From: Solirubrobacteraceae bacterium
GTDB lineage: Bacteria > Actinomycetota > Thermoleophilia > Solirubrobacterales > Solirubrobacteraceae
Length of the DNA stretch: 64,000 bases
Direction: 5' to 3'
NCBI GenBank assembly: GCA_029263125.1
Contig: JAJCYD010000001.1
Span: 1-64,000, forward strand
How positions within the stretch are numbered: position 1 is the first letter of the stretch; each line of letters starts with the position of its first letter. The notes under the pieces were generated by a model, which was not told where the DNA came from, did not search any database, and saw only the letters and a list, made by a program, of their open reading frames with translations. The position numbers and the translations under genes were made by a program. Below, piece after piece: positions 19,098 through 28,772 of this stretch.

Positions 19098-19610
19098 TTA
19101 GCGCACCACCGCAGCGCCGACGCGCGCTGGTCGACCAGGCCGCGAGCGCGTCACGCGTCGCTTGCGCCGCGGCGCCGGCACGGTCAGGACGGGAACCGGG
19201 CAGCGGCGCGCGAGCCGCCGGGCAAATGCCGTCCTCCATGGCGCCCACCGCGCACTGGGCGGTGTGGCGATGACGACCAAGTCGTGGCCGCCGCGCGCGA
19301 TCTCGCGCACGATCGCAGCGGGCGTGCGCTCGGTCGGCATCACGGTCGTGATCGGCACGTCGCGAGGGACGGCCGTCACGGCATCGTCACGCAGCTGCAA
19401 GCACGCGCGCTGGGCGTCTGCCGCCAACTGGTCGAACGACACCGGCGCCGTGACGCCCAGCGACGCCGGGTACATGGTCCACGGCACGCGCGCGACCGGG
19501 CAGGCGATCGTCAGCCGCGCGCGCGCGGCAAGCGCGATGTCAGCGGCGTCCAGCAGCGCCAGGCGCGACCAGGCTTCGTGGTCGAGGACGACGAGGACGC
19601 TGCGATACAT
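19098..19610 (-). CDS. universal stress protein (UspA-like)
   Basis: MYRSVLVVLDHEAWSRLALLDAADIALAARARLTIACPV...GGHDLVVIATPP...RCPVPVLTVP. Confidence 0.75.
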   Translation of the reverse strand: MYRSVLVVLDHEAWSRLALLDAADIALAARARLTIACPVARVPWTMYPASLGVTAPVSFDQLAADAQRACLQLRDDAVTAVPRDVPITTVMPTERTPAAIVREIARGGHDLVVIATPPSARWAPWRTAFARRLARRCPVPVLTVPAPRRKRRVTRSRPGRPARVGAAVVR

Positions 19611-19616
19611 CGCCGC

Positions 19617-20273
19617 TCACCCCGCCCGCACCGCGGAGTCTGCGCGTCGCGCGTCGCTGTCAGCGCCCTGCAGGTGAGCGGCGACCTGGCGCAAGAACGT
19701 GTGGTGGGCGTCGCGAAAGCGCGCGTCGCCGACCTCAAGGCCCGTCATCAGCCGCGCCAGCTGCGGAAACGCGTGCGGGAACGTGGCGAGCGCGATCAGG
19801 CCGAGCAGCGCCTGCCCGGGATCAAGATCGCGATCCAGGCAACCGTCGTCCTGCAGGCCCCGCAGCCGCTCGGTGACAGCAGCGTACTGCGCACGCCGCT
19901 CCCCCTCACCGAGCGGCCGCGAGGCGTCCTGACCCAGCGCCTCCCACTTCAGCAGCCGCACCCACTTGGGGTCGTGCTGCGCTGTGTCGGCCCAGAACGG
20001 CAGCAGCTCCGCAAGCGTTTCGGGCGAATCGGCGAGCACGTCGGCGTGCTCAAACAGCTTGCGCCGCAGCACTTCCAAGAAGAGGTCCTGCTTGGAGCCG
20101 AAGTACGCGTAGAGCATCCGCTTGTTCACGCGCGCGCGCCCCGCGATCCCGGCCACCCGGGCGCCGGCGAACCCCTTCGCGGCGAACTCCTCGAGCGCCG
20201 CCGCAAGAATCCGGCGCCGAGTCCGTTCGGAGTCGCGGCGCGGTTTTGGCTGGCGATCGGCAGAAGTGCTCAT
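19617..20273 (-). CDS. TetR-family transcriptional regulator
   Basis: RRRILAAALEEFAAKGFAGARVAGIAGRARVNKRMLYAYFGSKQDLF. Confidence 0.9.
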   Translation of the reverse strand: MSTSADRQPKPRRDSERTRRRILAAALEEFAAKGFAGARVAGIAGRARVNKRMLYAYFGSKQDLFLEVLRRKLFEHADVLADSPETLAELLPFWADTAQHDPKWVRLLKWEALGQDASRPLGEGERRAQYAAVTERLRGLQDDGCLDRDLDPGQALLGLIALATFPHAFPQLARLMTGLEVGDARFRDAHHTFLRQVAAHLQGADSDARRADSAVRAG

Positions 20274-20303
20274 AACACGCTAAAGTAACCGTCCGGATAC
20301 TAC

Positions 20304-20858
20304 GTGATGTGGCCTTTGCACACAACCGACGAACCATGTCCCGTGTGGCCGATGACCCACTGGCGCACGACGAGCGCTGCCGATGGCAGCGAGCTCGTCG
20401 TCATCGAGCTCGTCCACGCCGCCGCCAAGCCCCGCCGCGGTGACGCTGTCGCGACTCGGCGCAATGTCGCGCCCGCGCGCGACGCCACCGCCGCGCAACA
20501 GGGCGCCCTGACCTGCTGTCCGTGGCCCTACCAGCAGCGACCCGAGCACGTACGCTCGATCGACGGCGCGGCGATCGTCGAATGGCTCGCCGGGCGGCGC
20601 ACACCGTTCGCGGCCGTCGTGTGGCTTGCCGATGGGCGCGTCGCAATCCTCGGGCCGATGCTGACCATCGGTCGCCCGGTACTCGTGCGCGACTGGGCGC
20701 GCGGCTGCGCGCGCAACGCGACAAGCGCGACCGAGCGCGCATGGTGGGAGGAGGTCGCCCGCTGCGCTCGCAACGCCGCCGCCTGGTCGCCGACACCGAT
20801 CGGCCGTCGCTTCAGCACCCCGCCGCGACGGCGCCCCTCGCCGCCCGGCGGACACTGA
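20304..20858 (+). CDS. hypothetical protein
   Basis: Divergent from the TetR gene; plausible composition; no family recognised. Confidence 0.35.
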   Translation: MMWPLHTTDEPCPVWPMTHWRTTSAADGSELVVIELVHAAAKPRRGDAVATRRNVAPARDATAAQQGALTCCPWPYQQRPEHVRSIDGAAIVEWLAGRRTPFAAVVWLADGRVAILGPMLTIGRPVLVRDWARGCARNATSATERAWWEEVARCARNAAAWSPTPIGRRFSTPPRRRPSPPGGH

Positions 20859-21188
20859 CCACACAGCCAGCCTGAAACCGATCACGCGCGCAGCCGAACC
20901 GCCCAAGCCGCGTGGGATTTCGCCTCGCCGTGGCGATGGCGACGACCTCGTGAGGAGCGCTTGGGGATCGTCGCGACGGGTGCCCCGTCCGTCCCTGCCG
21001 CCGCCCTGGGCAGCCGACGTCGGCGCGGGCTGCCACACGCCGAAGTGATGTCGTTAGTCCAGTCCGGCGGTCGCCGGAAGGGCGATGTCATAACGGGGCG
21101 AACATGCCACGGTGCGCGGGATCGCGTAGTCGGTGAGCTCGCCGACGAACGCGCGCGTCCTGATCTGTAACTGCGATCCGAGGTCGCC

Positions 21189-21491
21189 TTGGCGCGGCAG
21201 GGGGAATGGCGTGTGTCTCGCGCCGGCGAAGGAGCCTCGTCGTCATCGAGCGTGCCCACAGCCGATCTCACCCCGTCGCAAGCGACGCCGCTGGGGCTGA
21301 CCGCGCTGGGGGCGTGGCCGGTGCAGACTGGTGTCTTCATCACCTTGATCGGGGACGTCCTCGCGCTCTTCGGCTGGGGTCTGACCTACGGTCGCCGCAG
21401 ACGGCTGCCCTGGCCGCGCGCGGTCATGGTCGGTGTCATCAACGCGAGCTTCGGGCCGGTCATCGTCGCATTGAAGCTCCTCGTGCACTGA
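21189..21491 (+). CDS. small membrane protein
   Basis: Two hydrophobic segments (GVFITLIGDVLALFGWGLTYG; VMVGVINASFGPVIVALKLLV). Confidence 0.4.
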   Translation: MARQGEWRVSRAGEGASSSSSVPTADLTPSQATPLGLTALGAWPVQTGVFITLIGDVLALFGWGLTYGRRRRLPWPRAVMVGVINASFGPVIVALKLLVH

Positions 21492-21704
21492 CGAGCGTGG
21501 GCCTCGGCGCGCCCGGGCGTTCTGGCCCCACTGGTCCCCGGGGTGCTGGGGGGCAGCTCCTCGTCCTGATCGATGCCCTCGACAAGGTGGCCCCTCGAGC
21601 GACACGTTGGGCCGTACCCGGTCGGGCGACAGGGCAGCCACCACGCGCGGTCGCCGAGGCCGGCGGCGGGCGACCCGCGGCCCACCGAAGTCATCAAAGT
21701 CAGG

Positions 21705-23180
21705 TCATAGGTGGGCGAGTTGCGGCTCGCCGCGGTGGGCGGCCGAGAGCCGGCTACGGCTTGTGATGAGCGCGGTGCATACCACCGCCCCGCCGGCGAA
21801 GATCGCGGTTGCCCACCAGAACGCAGTCGTGTAGCCGTGGACGGCGGCCTGCGCGAGCAGCGCCGGGTCCTGCGCACGGCCCGCGAGATCGTTCGTCACG
21901 GTCGTGGCAGCCAGTGTGCTGAGCAGCGCGACGCCGATTGCGCCGCCGACCTGCTGTGTCGTGTTGACCATCGCCGACGCGACGCCGGCGTCGGCGTCCT
22001 CGACCCCGAAGGTTGCCGTTGCCATCGCGGAGCTGAACACGAGGCCCATGCCGGCGCCGACGATCAGTAGGCCCGGCAGGACGTGCGTGGCGTACTCGGT
22101 GTCGACGCCCACGCCGGTCAGCGCGAGCATGCCGGCGGCGGCGGCCAGCATTCCCGCGCCGACCAGCGGCCGCGGCCCGAGGCGCGGCAGGAGCAGTGTC
22201 GATCCCAGCGTGGCGCCGATGATGATCGTGAATGTCATCGGCAGGAACGCCAGCCCGGTCTGGACTGGCGTGAAGCCAAGGCTCTGCTGCAGGTAGTACG
22301 TCAAGAACAAGAACACGCCGAAGAGGCCGATGCCGGCGAGTCCCATCGCAAGCAGCGCGCCGCCGCGGTCGCGGTCGACGACGACGTGCAACGGCAGCAG
22401 CGGGTTGGGGCTGCGGCGCTGAATCGCCGCGAAGACGGCGAGCAGCACGACTCCCGCGACGAGCATGCCGACGGTGATCGCGTCTGACCAACCCTCGGTC
22501 TGGGCGTTCGCGAGCCCGTAGACGATCCCGAACAGGCCCGTTGTAGCGGTGACCGTGCCGGGGATGTCCAGCCGTGGCTTGACCACCGGCACCTCGTGAT
22601 GCAGCAGCGGTAGCGCCGCGAATGCCGCTGGGATCGCGATCACGAGGTTCACGTACAGACACCAGCGCCAGCTCAGGTACTCGGTCAGGACCCCGCCGAG
22701 CAACAGGCCGACGGCGGCGCCGCCAACGGCGACGGCGCCGTAGATCCCGAACGCCTTGGCGCGCTCATCGGGATCGGTGAACGTCGTTGTCAGCAGCGAC
22801 AGAGCGGCGGGTGCGAGCAGCGCGCCGAAGACGCCCTGCAATGCGCGAGCCGTGACGAGCAAGCCGAAGCTCTGCGCAGCGCCACCGAGCGCGCTCGCGA
22901 CCGCGAAGCCGAGCAGACCGACGATGAAGACGCGTTTGCGGCCGAAGAGGTCGCCGATGCGACCGCCGAGCAGCAGCAGGCTGCCGAACGCCAGCGCGTA
23001 TCCGTTGACGACCCACTGGCGCCCGTCGTCGCTGAACTCGAGCGCGGCCTGCGCGGACGGCAGCGCGACGTTCACGATCGTCGCGTCGAGGACGACCATG
23101 AGCTGCGCCACCCCGATCACCAGCAGGATCAGCCAGCGTCTGGCGTGATGCGGGTCGGGGTGGGGTTCGCTCACGGTCAT
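21705..23180 (-). CDS. MFS transporter, DHA2/EmrB-QacA-like
   Basis: LIGVAQLMVVLDATIVNVALPSAQAAL, GGRIGDLFGRKRVF and many TM segments. Confidence 0.9.
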   Translation of the reverse strand: MTVSEPHPDPHHARRWLILLVIGVAQLMVVLDATIVNVALPSAQAALEFSDDGRQWVVNGYALAFGSLLLLGGRIGDLFGRKRVFIVGLLGFAVASALGGAAQSFGLLVTARALQGVFGALLAPAALSLLTTTFTDPDERAKAFGIYGAVAVGGAAVGLLLGGVLTEYLSWRWCLYVNLVIAIPAAFAALPLLHHEVPVVKPRLDIPGTVTATTGLFGIVYGLANAQTEGWSDAITVGMLVAGVVLLAVFAAIQRRSPNPLLPLHVVVDRDRGGALLAMGLAGIGLFGVFLFLTYYLQQSLGFTPVQTGLAFLPMTFTIIIGATLGSTLLLPRLGPRPLVGAGMLAAAAGMLALTGVGVDTEYATHVLPGLLIVGAGMGLVFSSAMATATFGVEDADAGVASAMVNTTQQVGGAIGVALLSTLAATTVTNDLAGRAQDPALLAQAAVHGYTTAFWWATAIFAGGAVVCTALITSRSRLSAAHRGEPQLAHL

Positions 23181-23366
23181 GCGGCTCCTGCCTTTCGGGG
23201 TTGTCCGTCGACGCTCTGACTCCCGACGGACGTCGCGCCGGCTCGCCGGCGGCGACGGCAGCACGTGTGCTTTACATTCTCACGCCTCATCGTCTCGCAG
23301 ATGGACAGATGTGCCTCCGTCTGTAAACGGGGCGCCCGGCGATGGACTGGGAGTCGGCTGTTGCGT

Positions 23367-23855
23367 TCAGGCGTCGCGACCTCCGTTCGCTGCCCAGCGC
23401 GACCAGGCGTCGGGAAGTGGCTCACCGGATCGCTCGAAGTGCGCGAGGTCGACCGCGACGAACATCGCGCGTGCTTCTGCGATGAGTTGTCCGGCGTCTC
23501 GCGCCTCGCCTCGCAGGTAGACCTTGCGGCCGTCGATGCGCTCGCACCAGGCTTGCAGTTCTACGTCGCGTTGCAGCAGCAGCGGCGCTCGGAAGTCGAC
23601 GGTCAGCGTTGCGGTGACGGCGGGCCGTCCGACGATCAGCAGCACCGTTCCGAGCAGGTCGTCGAGCGCGGTCGCGACGGCACCGCCGTGGACGAATCCC
23701 GGGGCGCCCTCGTGACGTCGATCGAAGCGAACGCGGCCGTGCACGCGGTCCTCGAGGACTCGCATTCGCAGCCTGAGTCCGGCGGGGTTGTCGGGTCCGC
23801 AGCCCATGCAGTGCGGTTGGTGCGGAGGGACGGTGCCGTCGGGCAGCGGTTTCAC
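23367..23855 (-). CDS. PaaI-like hotdog thioesterase
   Basis: CMGCGPDNPAGLRLRM...FVHGGAVATALDDLLGTVLL...ATLTVDFRAPLLL. Confidence 0.8.
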   Translation of the reverse strand: MKPLPDGTVPPHQPHCMGCGPDNPAGLRLRMRVLEDRVHGRVRFDRRHEGAPGFVHGGAVATALDDLLGTVLLIVGRPAVTATLTVDFRAPLLLQRDVELQAWCERIDGRKVYLRGEARDAGQLIAEARAMFVAVDLAHFERSGEPLPDAWSRWAANGGRDA

Positions 23856-23872
23856 GGGTGTGCCTCGTCGCT

Positions 23873-26008
23873 TCAGGAGTGCCCGAAGCGGACGTTGGGG
23901 AGGATCCGGTCAAGCCAGGCCGGCAGCCACCATGCGGCCGCGCCGAGCAGTCTGAGCAGGACGGGCATCAGGACGAGCCGTACGAGCAGGGCGTCGATCA
24001 GGACCGCGACGCCGAGGATGACGCCCATCTCCTTCGGCGGGAGGGGGCCCGAGAGCGCGAACGTGAAGAACACGGCGACCATCACGGCGGCCGCGGCCGT
24101 GATGACGGGGCCCGAGACCGCGATGCCCTCGACCGTCGCCTCGCGAGCATCGGCCGTGCGGTCCCAGCGCTCCTTGGCCGATGCCAGCAAGAAGACCGTG
24201 TAGTCCATGCCGAGCGCGAAGAGCATCACAAAGAAGAAGATCGGCGCCCAGGCGCTCAGGTAGCCCTGCGACTCGAAGCCCAGCAGCCCAGACAGCGCGC
24301 CGTCTTGAAAGATCCATTTGCCGACGCCGAGGGACGCGAGTGTGGCAAGGACGTTCAGCAGCACGCCGGCGAGCGCGATCAGCGGAGCGCGTAGCGCGAC
24401 CAGCAACAGCACAAAGCCGAGCGTCAGGACGAGAATGACGACCTGTGGGGTGGCGTCGACGAGCGCCAGCTCGAGATCGTGATTCTCAGCGCTCAGCCCA
24501 CCGATCAGCGCGCCGCGCGGGAGCTCGTCGCGCAGACGGTCGATCGTCTGCCCGACGCTGTCGGCAGACGGCATGCCGCTGGGAAGCGCTTGCATCAGTA
24601 CCAGCCCACCACCTCCGGGCTGGATGGGGAGCAGATCGGCGATGCCCGGATCGTCGCGCAGCGTCGCCGCCAGTTCGCGGTGCGTGCTCGCGGGTGCGAC
24701 GATCTGCAGCACGGCCGCCGCGCCCGGACCGAAGCCGCGCTGCAGCTGCTCAAAGCCCTGGCGTGAGCTGTCGTGCTCGGGTGCGACGGCGATCGACGGC
24801 ATCCCGGTCTCGAGCTGCGTGACCGGCCATGAGAGCGCCGCGACCACGAACAGGCCCGTCAGGCCGAAGAGGATCGGGCGGTTCCAGGCGCGCTGCGCCC
24901 ACGCGGCCAGCCGCGGCGAGCGCTGCCCCCCGGGCTTGATCCAGGGCAGCGCGAGGCGGTTGACCCGGCCGCCGAGCGTGGCGAGCACGGCGGGCAGCAG
25001 CGTCAGCGATGCGACGAGCACGAAGCTGACCGCGAGGATGATGCCGGCGGCGGTCGTGCGAAACGCCGGGCTTGGGACCACCAGCACCGCCGACAGCGCG
25101 ATCAGCACTGTCAGCCCGGAGAACAGCACCGCCTTGCCGGCGGTGTCCATCGCCTGAGCGACCGCCTCGACGGGCGAGAGGCCCTCGTCGACATGGGCCT
25201 GGCGAAAGCGCGCGACGATGAACAGTGCGTAGTCGATGCCCAGCGCGAGCGCGAACATCAGCGCGAAGTTCATCGCCCAGATCGAGATGTCAAAGATCTG
25301 CCCGCCCAGTGCCAGCATCCCGGCGGCGCAGACGAGCCCGAGCACGGTCAGCATCAACGGCAATCCCGCCGCCACCAGCGAACCGAAGGCGAGCAACAAA
25401 ATCGCGAGCGTCACCGGCCACGAGATGATCTCCGACCTCAGCATCGCGGTCTTGTTGTCATGGTTGAAGTCAGACCACACGGCGGGCGCGCCCGTCAGGT
25501 CTGCGCGGACGGCTGCGCTCCCGGCAGCGGCGACGCGGCCCTTGAGATCGTCGGCGGCGCGACCCATGTCGTCGGGAGCTGCGTTCGCGCCGCCGACGAT
25601 CAGCGCGGTGCGGCCGTCCGGTGACAGGCCCGCGCCCGGGCGCGGCGCGATGATGTCGCCGACCCGCCGATCTGCGTCAAGCACTCGCTGCACACGGTCG
25701 ATCGTCAGCCGGAACGCGGGGTCATCGGCGGTGTGGGTCTGCGAGCTGACGACGACCTGCAGCGCATAGGCGCCCTGGCCGGCGAAGTGGCGATCGATCT
25801 GCTCGCGCGCCTCGACCGATTCAGAGCTGCTGACCTCCCATCCGGCGCCGGAGAGAGCGCGCTCGACCCGCGGCGCAAGGGCTCCCAGGCCGAGCGCCAC
25901 GACAAGCCAGGTGAGCACGACCACGCGGACATGCGTCGCCGCCCAGCGGCCCATGCCGCCCACGCGGCCGACGGCATCAACCGGCGCGAGATGAGCAACC
26001 GCACTCAC
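23873..26008 (-). CDS. MMPL-family RND transporter
   Basis: Two six-TM blocks; ALGIDYALFIVARFRQ and ALGMDYTVFLLASAKERW. Confidence 0.9.
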   Translation of the reverse strand: MSAVAHLAPVDAVGRVGGMGRWAATHVRVVVLTWLVVALGLGALAPRVERALSGAGWEVSSSESVEAREQIDRHFAGQGAYALQVVVSSQTHTADDPAFRLTIDRVQRVLDADRRVGDIIAPRPGAGLSPDGRTALIVGGANAAPDDMGRAADDLKGRVAAAGSAAVRADLTGAPAVWSDFNHDNKTAMLRSEIISWPVTLAILLLAFGSLVAAGLPLMLTVLGLVCAAGMLALGGQIFDISIWAMNFALMFALALGIDYALFIVARFRQAHVDEGLSPVEAVAQAMDTAGKAVLFSGLTVLIALSAVLVVPSPAFRTTAAGIILAVSFVLVASLTLLPAVLATLGGRVNRLALPWIKPGGQRSPRLAAWAQRAWNRPILFGLTGLFVVAALSWPVTQLETGMPSIAVAPEHDSSRQGFEQLQRGFGPGAAAVLQIVAPASTHRELAATLRDDPGIADLLPIQPGGGGLVLMQALPSGMPSADSVGQTIDRLRDELPRGALIGGLSAENHDLELALVDATPQVVILVLTLGFVLLLVALRAPLIALAGVLLNVLATLASLGVGKWIFQDGALSGLLGFESQGYLSAWAPIFFFVMLFALGMDYTVFLLASAKERWDRTADAREATVEGIAVSGPVITAAAAVMVAVFFTFALSGPLPPKEMGVILGVAVLIDALLVRLVLMPVLLRLLGAAAWWLPAWLDRILPNVRFGHS

Positions 26009-26167
26009 GATGTCTGCCCCGTTGTGTGGAGTGAATGCGCGTACGCGTCGGTCACAGGACGATCCCCCTGGTCGTGTGCTCTGGTTGCTGGTCGGCTTCG
26101 ACGTTCGCGCTTGCCCGCGGACCCCAGGCCGACGCGGGCACGCCTTTTGACATCAGGTTGCATTCTA

Positions 26168-26182
26168 GTCTAGTCTGTAGAC
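26168..26182. promoter_or_regulatory. candidate TetR operator GTCTA-N5-TAGAC
   Basis: Inverted repeat between the divergent MMPL and TetR genes. Confidence 0.4.
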
Positions 26183-26367
26183 AACTATAAGCGATCTGTA
26201 AAGGGGTTCGGGGTGGCGGGAGTTTGCGTGGTGCGGGTGGCGCGTCGTCGGCGCGACCGGGGATCGCTGGGATCGATGCGGCGACGTGCTCGATCGCCCG
26301 TGGCAACGAGCGGTGCTCGCTGCCTCGCCAGCGCGGGCACGGACATGGTCGGTCTCTCGGTGTCCGC

Positions 26368-27021
26368 GTGACAGACGTAGGCCAGCGTGCAGGTGCGGGC
26401 CGGGCGAGTTACGCCGAGCAGGCACGTGAGTTGCTGCACGAGCGACTGCTCGTCGCCGCCGACGACCTGCTCGCCGAGCGCGACTGGGCGACGATCACGA
26501 TGGCCGACATCGCCAAGGGCGCAGGCGTCAGCCGCCAGACGCTGTACAACGAGTTCGGCTCGCGGCCGGAGTTCGCACAGGCCTATGTGCTGCGCGAGGC
26601 CGCTCGTTTCGTCGGCATCGCCGAGCAGGCGATAACCGATCACGCTGGTGATCCTGAGGCAGCTCTGGCCGCAGCATTGACCGGGGCCTTGTCCGAGGCC
26701 GCCGACAACGCGCTCGTCCGAGCGATCCTCGCCGAAGAACCCACCGGCGGGCTGCTTGCGCTCGTCACGACGCAGGGCGCCCCGGTCATCGGAGCGGCCG
26801 TCGACCGCCTCGCCGCCCTCTTCGCGATGACATGGCCGGGCCTGCCCGAAAGGCAAGCGCGTGTCGCCGCCGATTGTGCGACTCGGCTGGCGATCAGCCA
26901 CGCGCTGTTGTCGGTGAGTTCCCCGGAACGCACCGGACCGGAGATCGCTTCGGTGATCGGGCCCTACCTGCAATCCCAGAGCGCTCCGGATATGGATATC
27001 GCTTGCGAGCGCCAGCAATGA
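26368..27021 (+). CDS. TetR-family transcriptional regulator
   Basis: TITMADIAKGAGVSRQTLYNEFGSRPEFAQAYVLREAARF. Confidence 0.9.
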   Translation: MTDVGQRAGAGRASYAEQARELLHERLLVAADDLLAERDWATITMADIAKGAGVSRQTLYNEFGSRPEFAQAYVLREAARFVGIAEQAITDHAGDPEAALAAALTGALSEAADNALVRAILAEEPTGGLLALVTTQGAPVIGAAVDRLAALFAMTWPGLPERQARVAADCATRLAISHALLSVSSPERTGPEIASVIGPYLQSQSAPDMDIACERQQ

Positions 27022-27071
27022 CCCACGCTCGGCGTCCACGCGGGCGCACTGCCAGAGGAGGAACGTTGCGA

Positions 27072-28037
27072 ATGAAGGCGTCAGTCAGCGCGCTGTCGGT
27101 GGCGCTTGTGGTCGCGATCGCGGGCTGCGGCGGCGATTCGCCGTCGGGTGGCACGTCATCGGGCAAGCAGGTCGGCGCGGCGAACGCGCCGGAGGCCAGA
27201 AAGCTGATCAAGCAGACATTTGGCGCCAACCCAAGAGCGAAATCGGGTCTGCTGAGCGGCAGGATCGATATCGCCATCAAGGGCGCGCCGTTGTTTCGCA
27301 AGGGCGTCGCGGTGACGATGAGCGGGCCGTTTCGCCAAGACAAAGGCCGCGACCCCGTGGGCAATTTCTCCGTCGGGCTTGAGCTGAAGGACAAGATCTA
27401 CGGTGCCGATCTGATCCTGATCGGCAACGAGGTGCTGATCGGCCTCGGGTCGACGGCGTACCTCGTTCCGGCGGACATCGGCGCCAACATGCGACGGCCG
27501 CTGCGCGGTGCCGACAACGCACTGACTGGGGTGCTCGGCGTCTTTCGGGTCAACCCGGACCGCTGGGCGAAGAACCCGCGGATCGTCGGCAACGAGAAGA
27601 TCGCCGGTGAGGACGTCGTCCACGCAAGCGCAGCGATCCATACCAACCGCTTCTTTTTGGACGTCGCGAAGCTCGTCAACATCCTGACATCGCTGCGCTT
27701 CACCGAGGTCGCAGGACTGCCGCTCGCGGTCGACGCCAAGGCACGAGCGGCGCTCTCCCGCTCGGTCACGTCCGCGACGGGCGATCTCTACAGCGGCGCC
27801 GAGGACCATGTCATGCGCCGCGCGGCGTTCAAGATGGCGATGAAGATGTCGGCCAAGGACCGCAAGATCCTCGGCGGCATCTCCAGCATCAAGGTCTCAG
27901 GCGACGTCACGACGATCGACGTCGGCTCGCCGACCCAGATCGAGGCACCGACGACGCGCGGTTCCTACGCCGAGCTGCAGGTTTCGCTGGACGCCCTCTC
28001 CGAAGCCGCGCAGCAGGAAGCCCAGGAGAGCCCGTGA
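27072..28037 (+). CDS. secreted LppX/LprAFG-like lipoprotein
   Basis: Lipobox-like signal peptide (LVVAIAGCGGD); position between TetR and ABC genes. Confidence 0.65.
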   Translation: MKASVSALSVALVVAIAGCGGDSPSGGTSSGKQVGAANAPEARKLIKQTFGANPRAKSGLLSGRIDIAIKGAPLFRKGVAVTMSGPFRQDKGRDPVGNFSVGLELKDKIYGADLILIGNEVLIGLGSTAYLVPADIGANMRRPLRGADNALTGVLGVFRVNPDRWAKNPRIVGNEKIAGEDVVHASAAIHTNRFFLDVAKLVNILTSLRFTEVAGLPLAVDAKARAALSRSVTSATGDLYSGAEDHVMRRAAFKMAMKMSAKDRKILGGISSIKVSGDVTTIDVGSPTQIEAPTTRGSYAELQVSLDALSEAAQQEAQESP

Positions 28038-28771
28038 TGCTTGCGCACACAGCAGCGCTCGCACCGTCTCTGACGGTGCAGGGCCTCAGCAAGAGCTTCG
28101 GTGAGCGCCGGGCGGTCCGCGACGTGAGCTTCGACGTCGCGCGCGGCGAGCTGCTCGCGGTCATCGGCCCCAACGGCGCCGGCAAGACGACGCTGCTGTC
28201 GATGCTCGCGGGGATCCTCGAGCCCGACACGGGCACCGTCGCGCAGCCAGACCGCACGACAGCCCGGATCGGCTGGGTGCCGCAGCAGACCGCCGTCTAC
28301 GGAAAGCTCACCGTCGCGCAGAACCTGCGGCTGTTCGCCAAGCTCGAGAAGGTCGCTGACGTCGACGCGACCGTGCGGCGCATGCTCGAGCAGACTGGCC
28401 TTGAACAGCGCGCGGATGACGAGCTGGGCAAGTTGTCGGGCGGAAACCGCCAGCGTGTGAACATCGCCGTCGGGCTGCTCGCCGACCCACCCGTACTGCT
28501 GCTCGACGAGCCCTCCGGGGCGCTTGACCCGCGCCAGCGCGAGCGACTGTGGGGATTCATCACGGCGCTGACCGACCGCGGCACCGCGGTCATCTTCTGC
28601 ACGCACGACATCGCCGAAGCCGAGCGCCACGCCCACCGCGTGCTCGTGCTCGCCGACGGCGAGGCCCTGTTCAACGGCACCGCCGCCGAGCTCAAGGCCG
28701 TCGCCGACGCAGACGAGGGGCACGACCTCGAGCAGGCCTTCGTCGGCTTCCTGCGCGAACGGGGCCACTGA
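28034..28771 (+). CDS. ABC transporter ATP-binding protein
   Basis: Walker A GPNGAGKTTLL, signature LSGGNRQRV, Walker B VLLLDEPS. Confidence 0.95.
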   Translation: MMLAHTAALAPSLTVQGLSKSFGERRAVRDVSFDVARGELLAVIGPNGAGKTTLLSMLAGILEPDTGTVAQPDRTTARIGWVPQQTAVYGKLTVAQNLRLFAKLEKVADVDATVRRMLEQTGLEQRADDELGKLSGGNRQRVNIAVGLLADPPVLLLDEPSGALDPRQRERLWGFITALTDRGTAVIFCTHDIAEAERHAHRVLVLADGEALFNGTAAELKAVADADEGHDLEQAFVGFLRERGH

Positions 28772-28772
28772 C

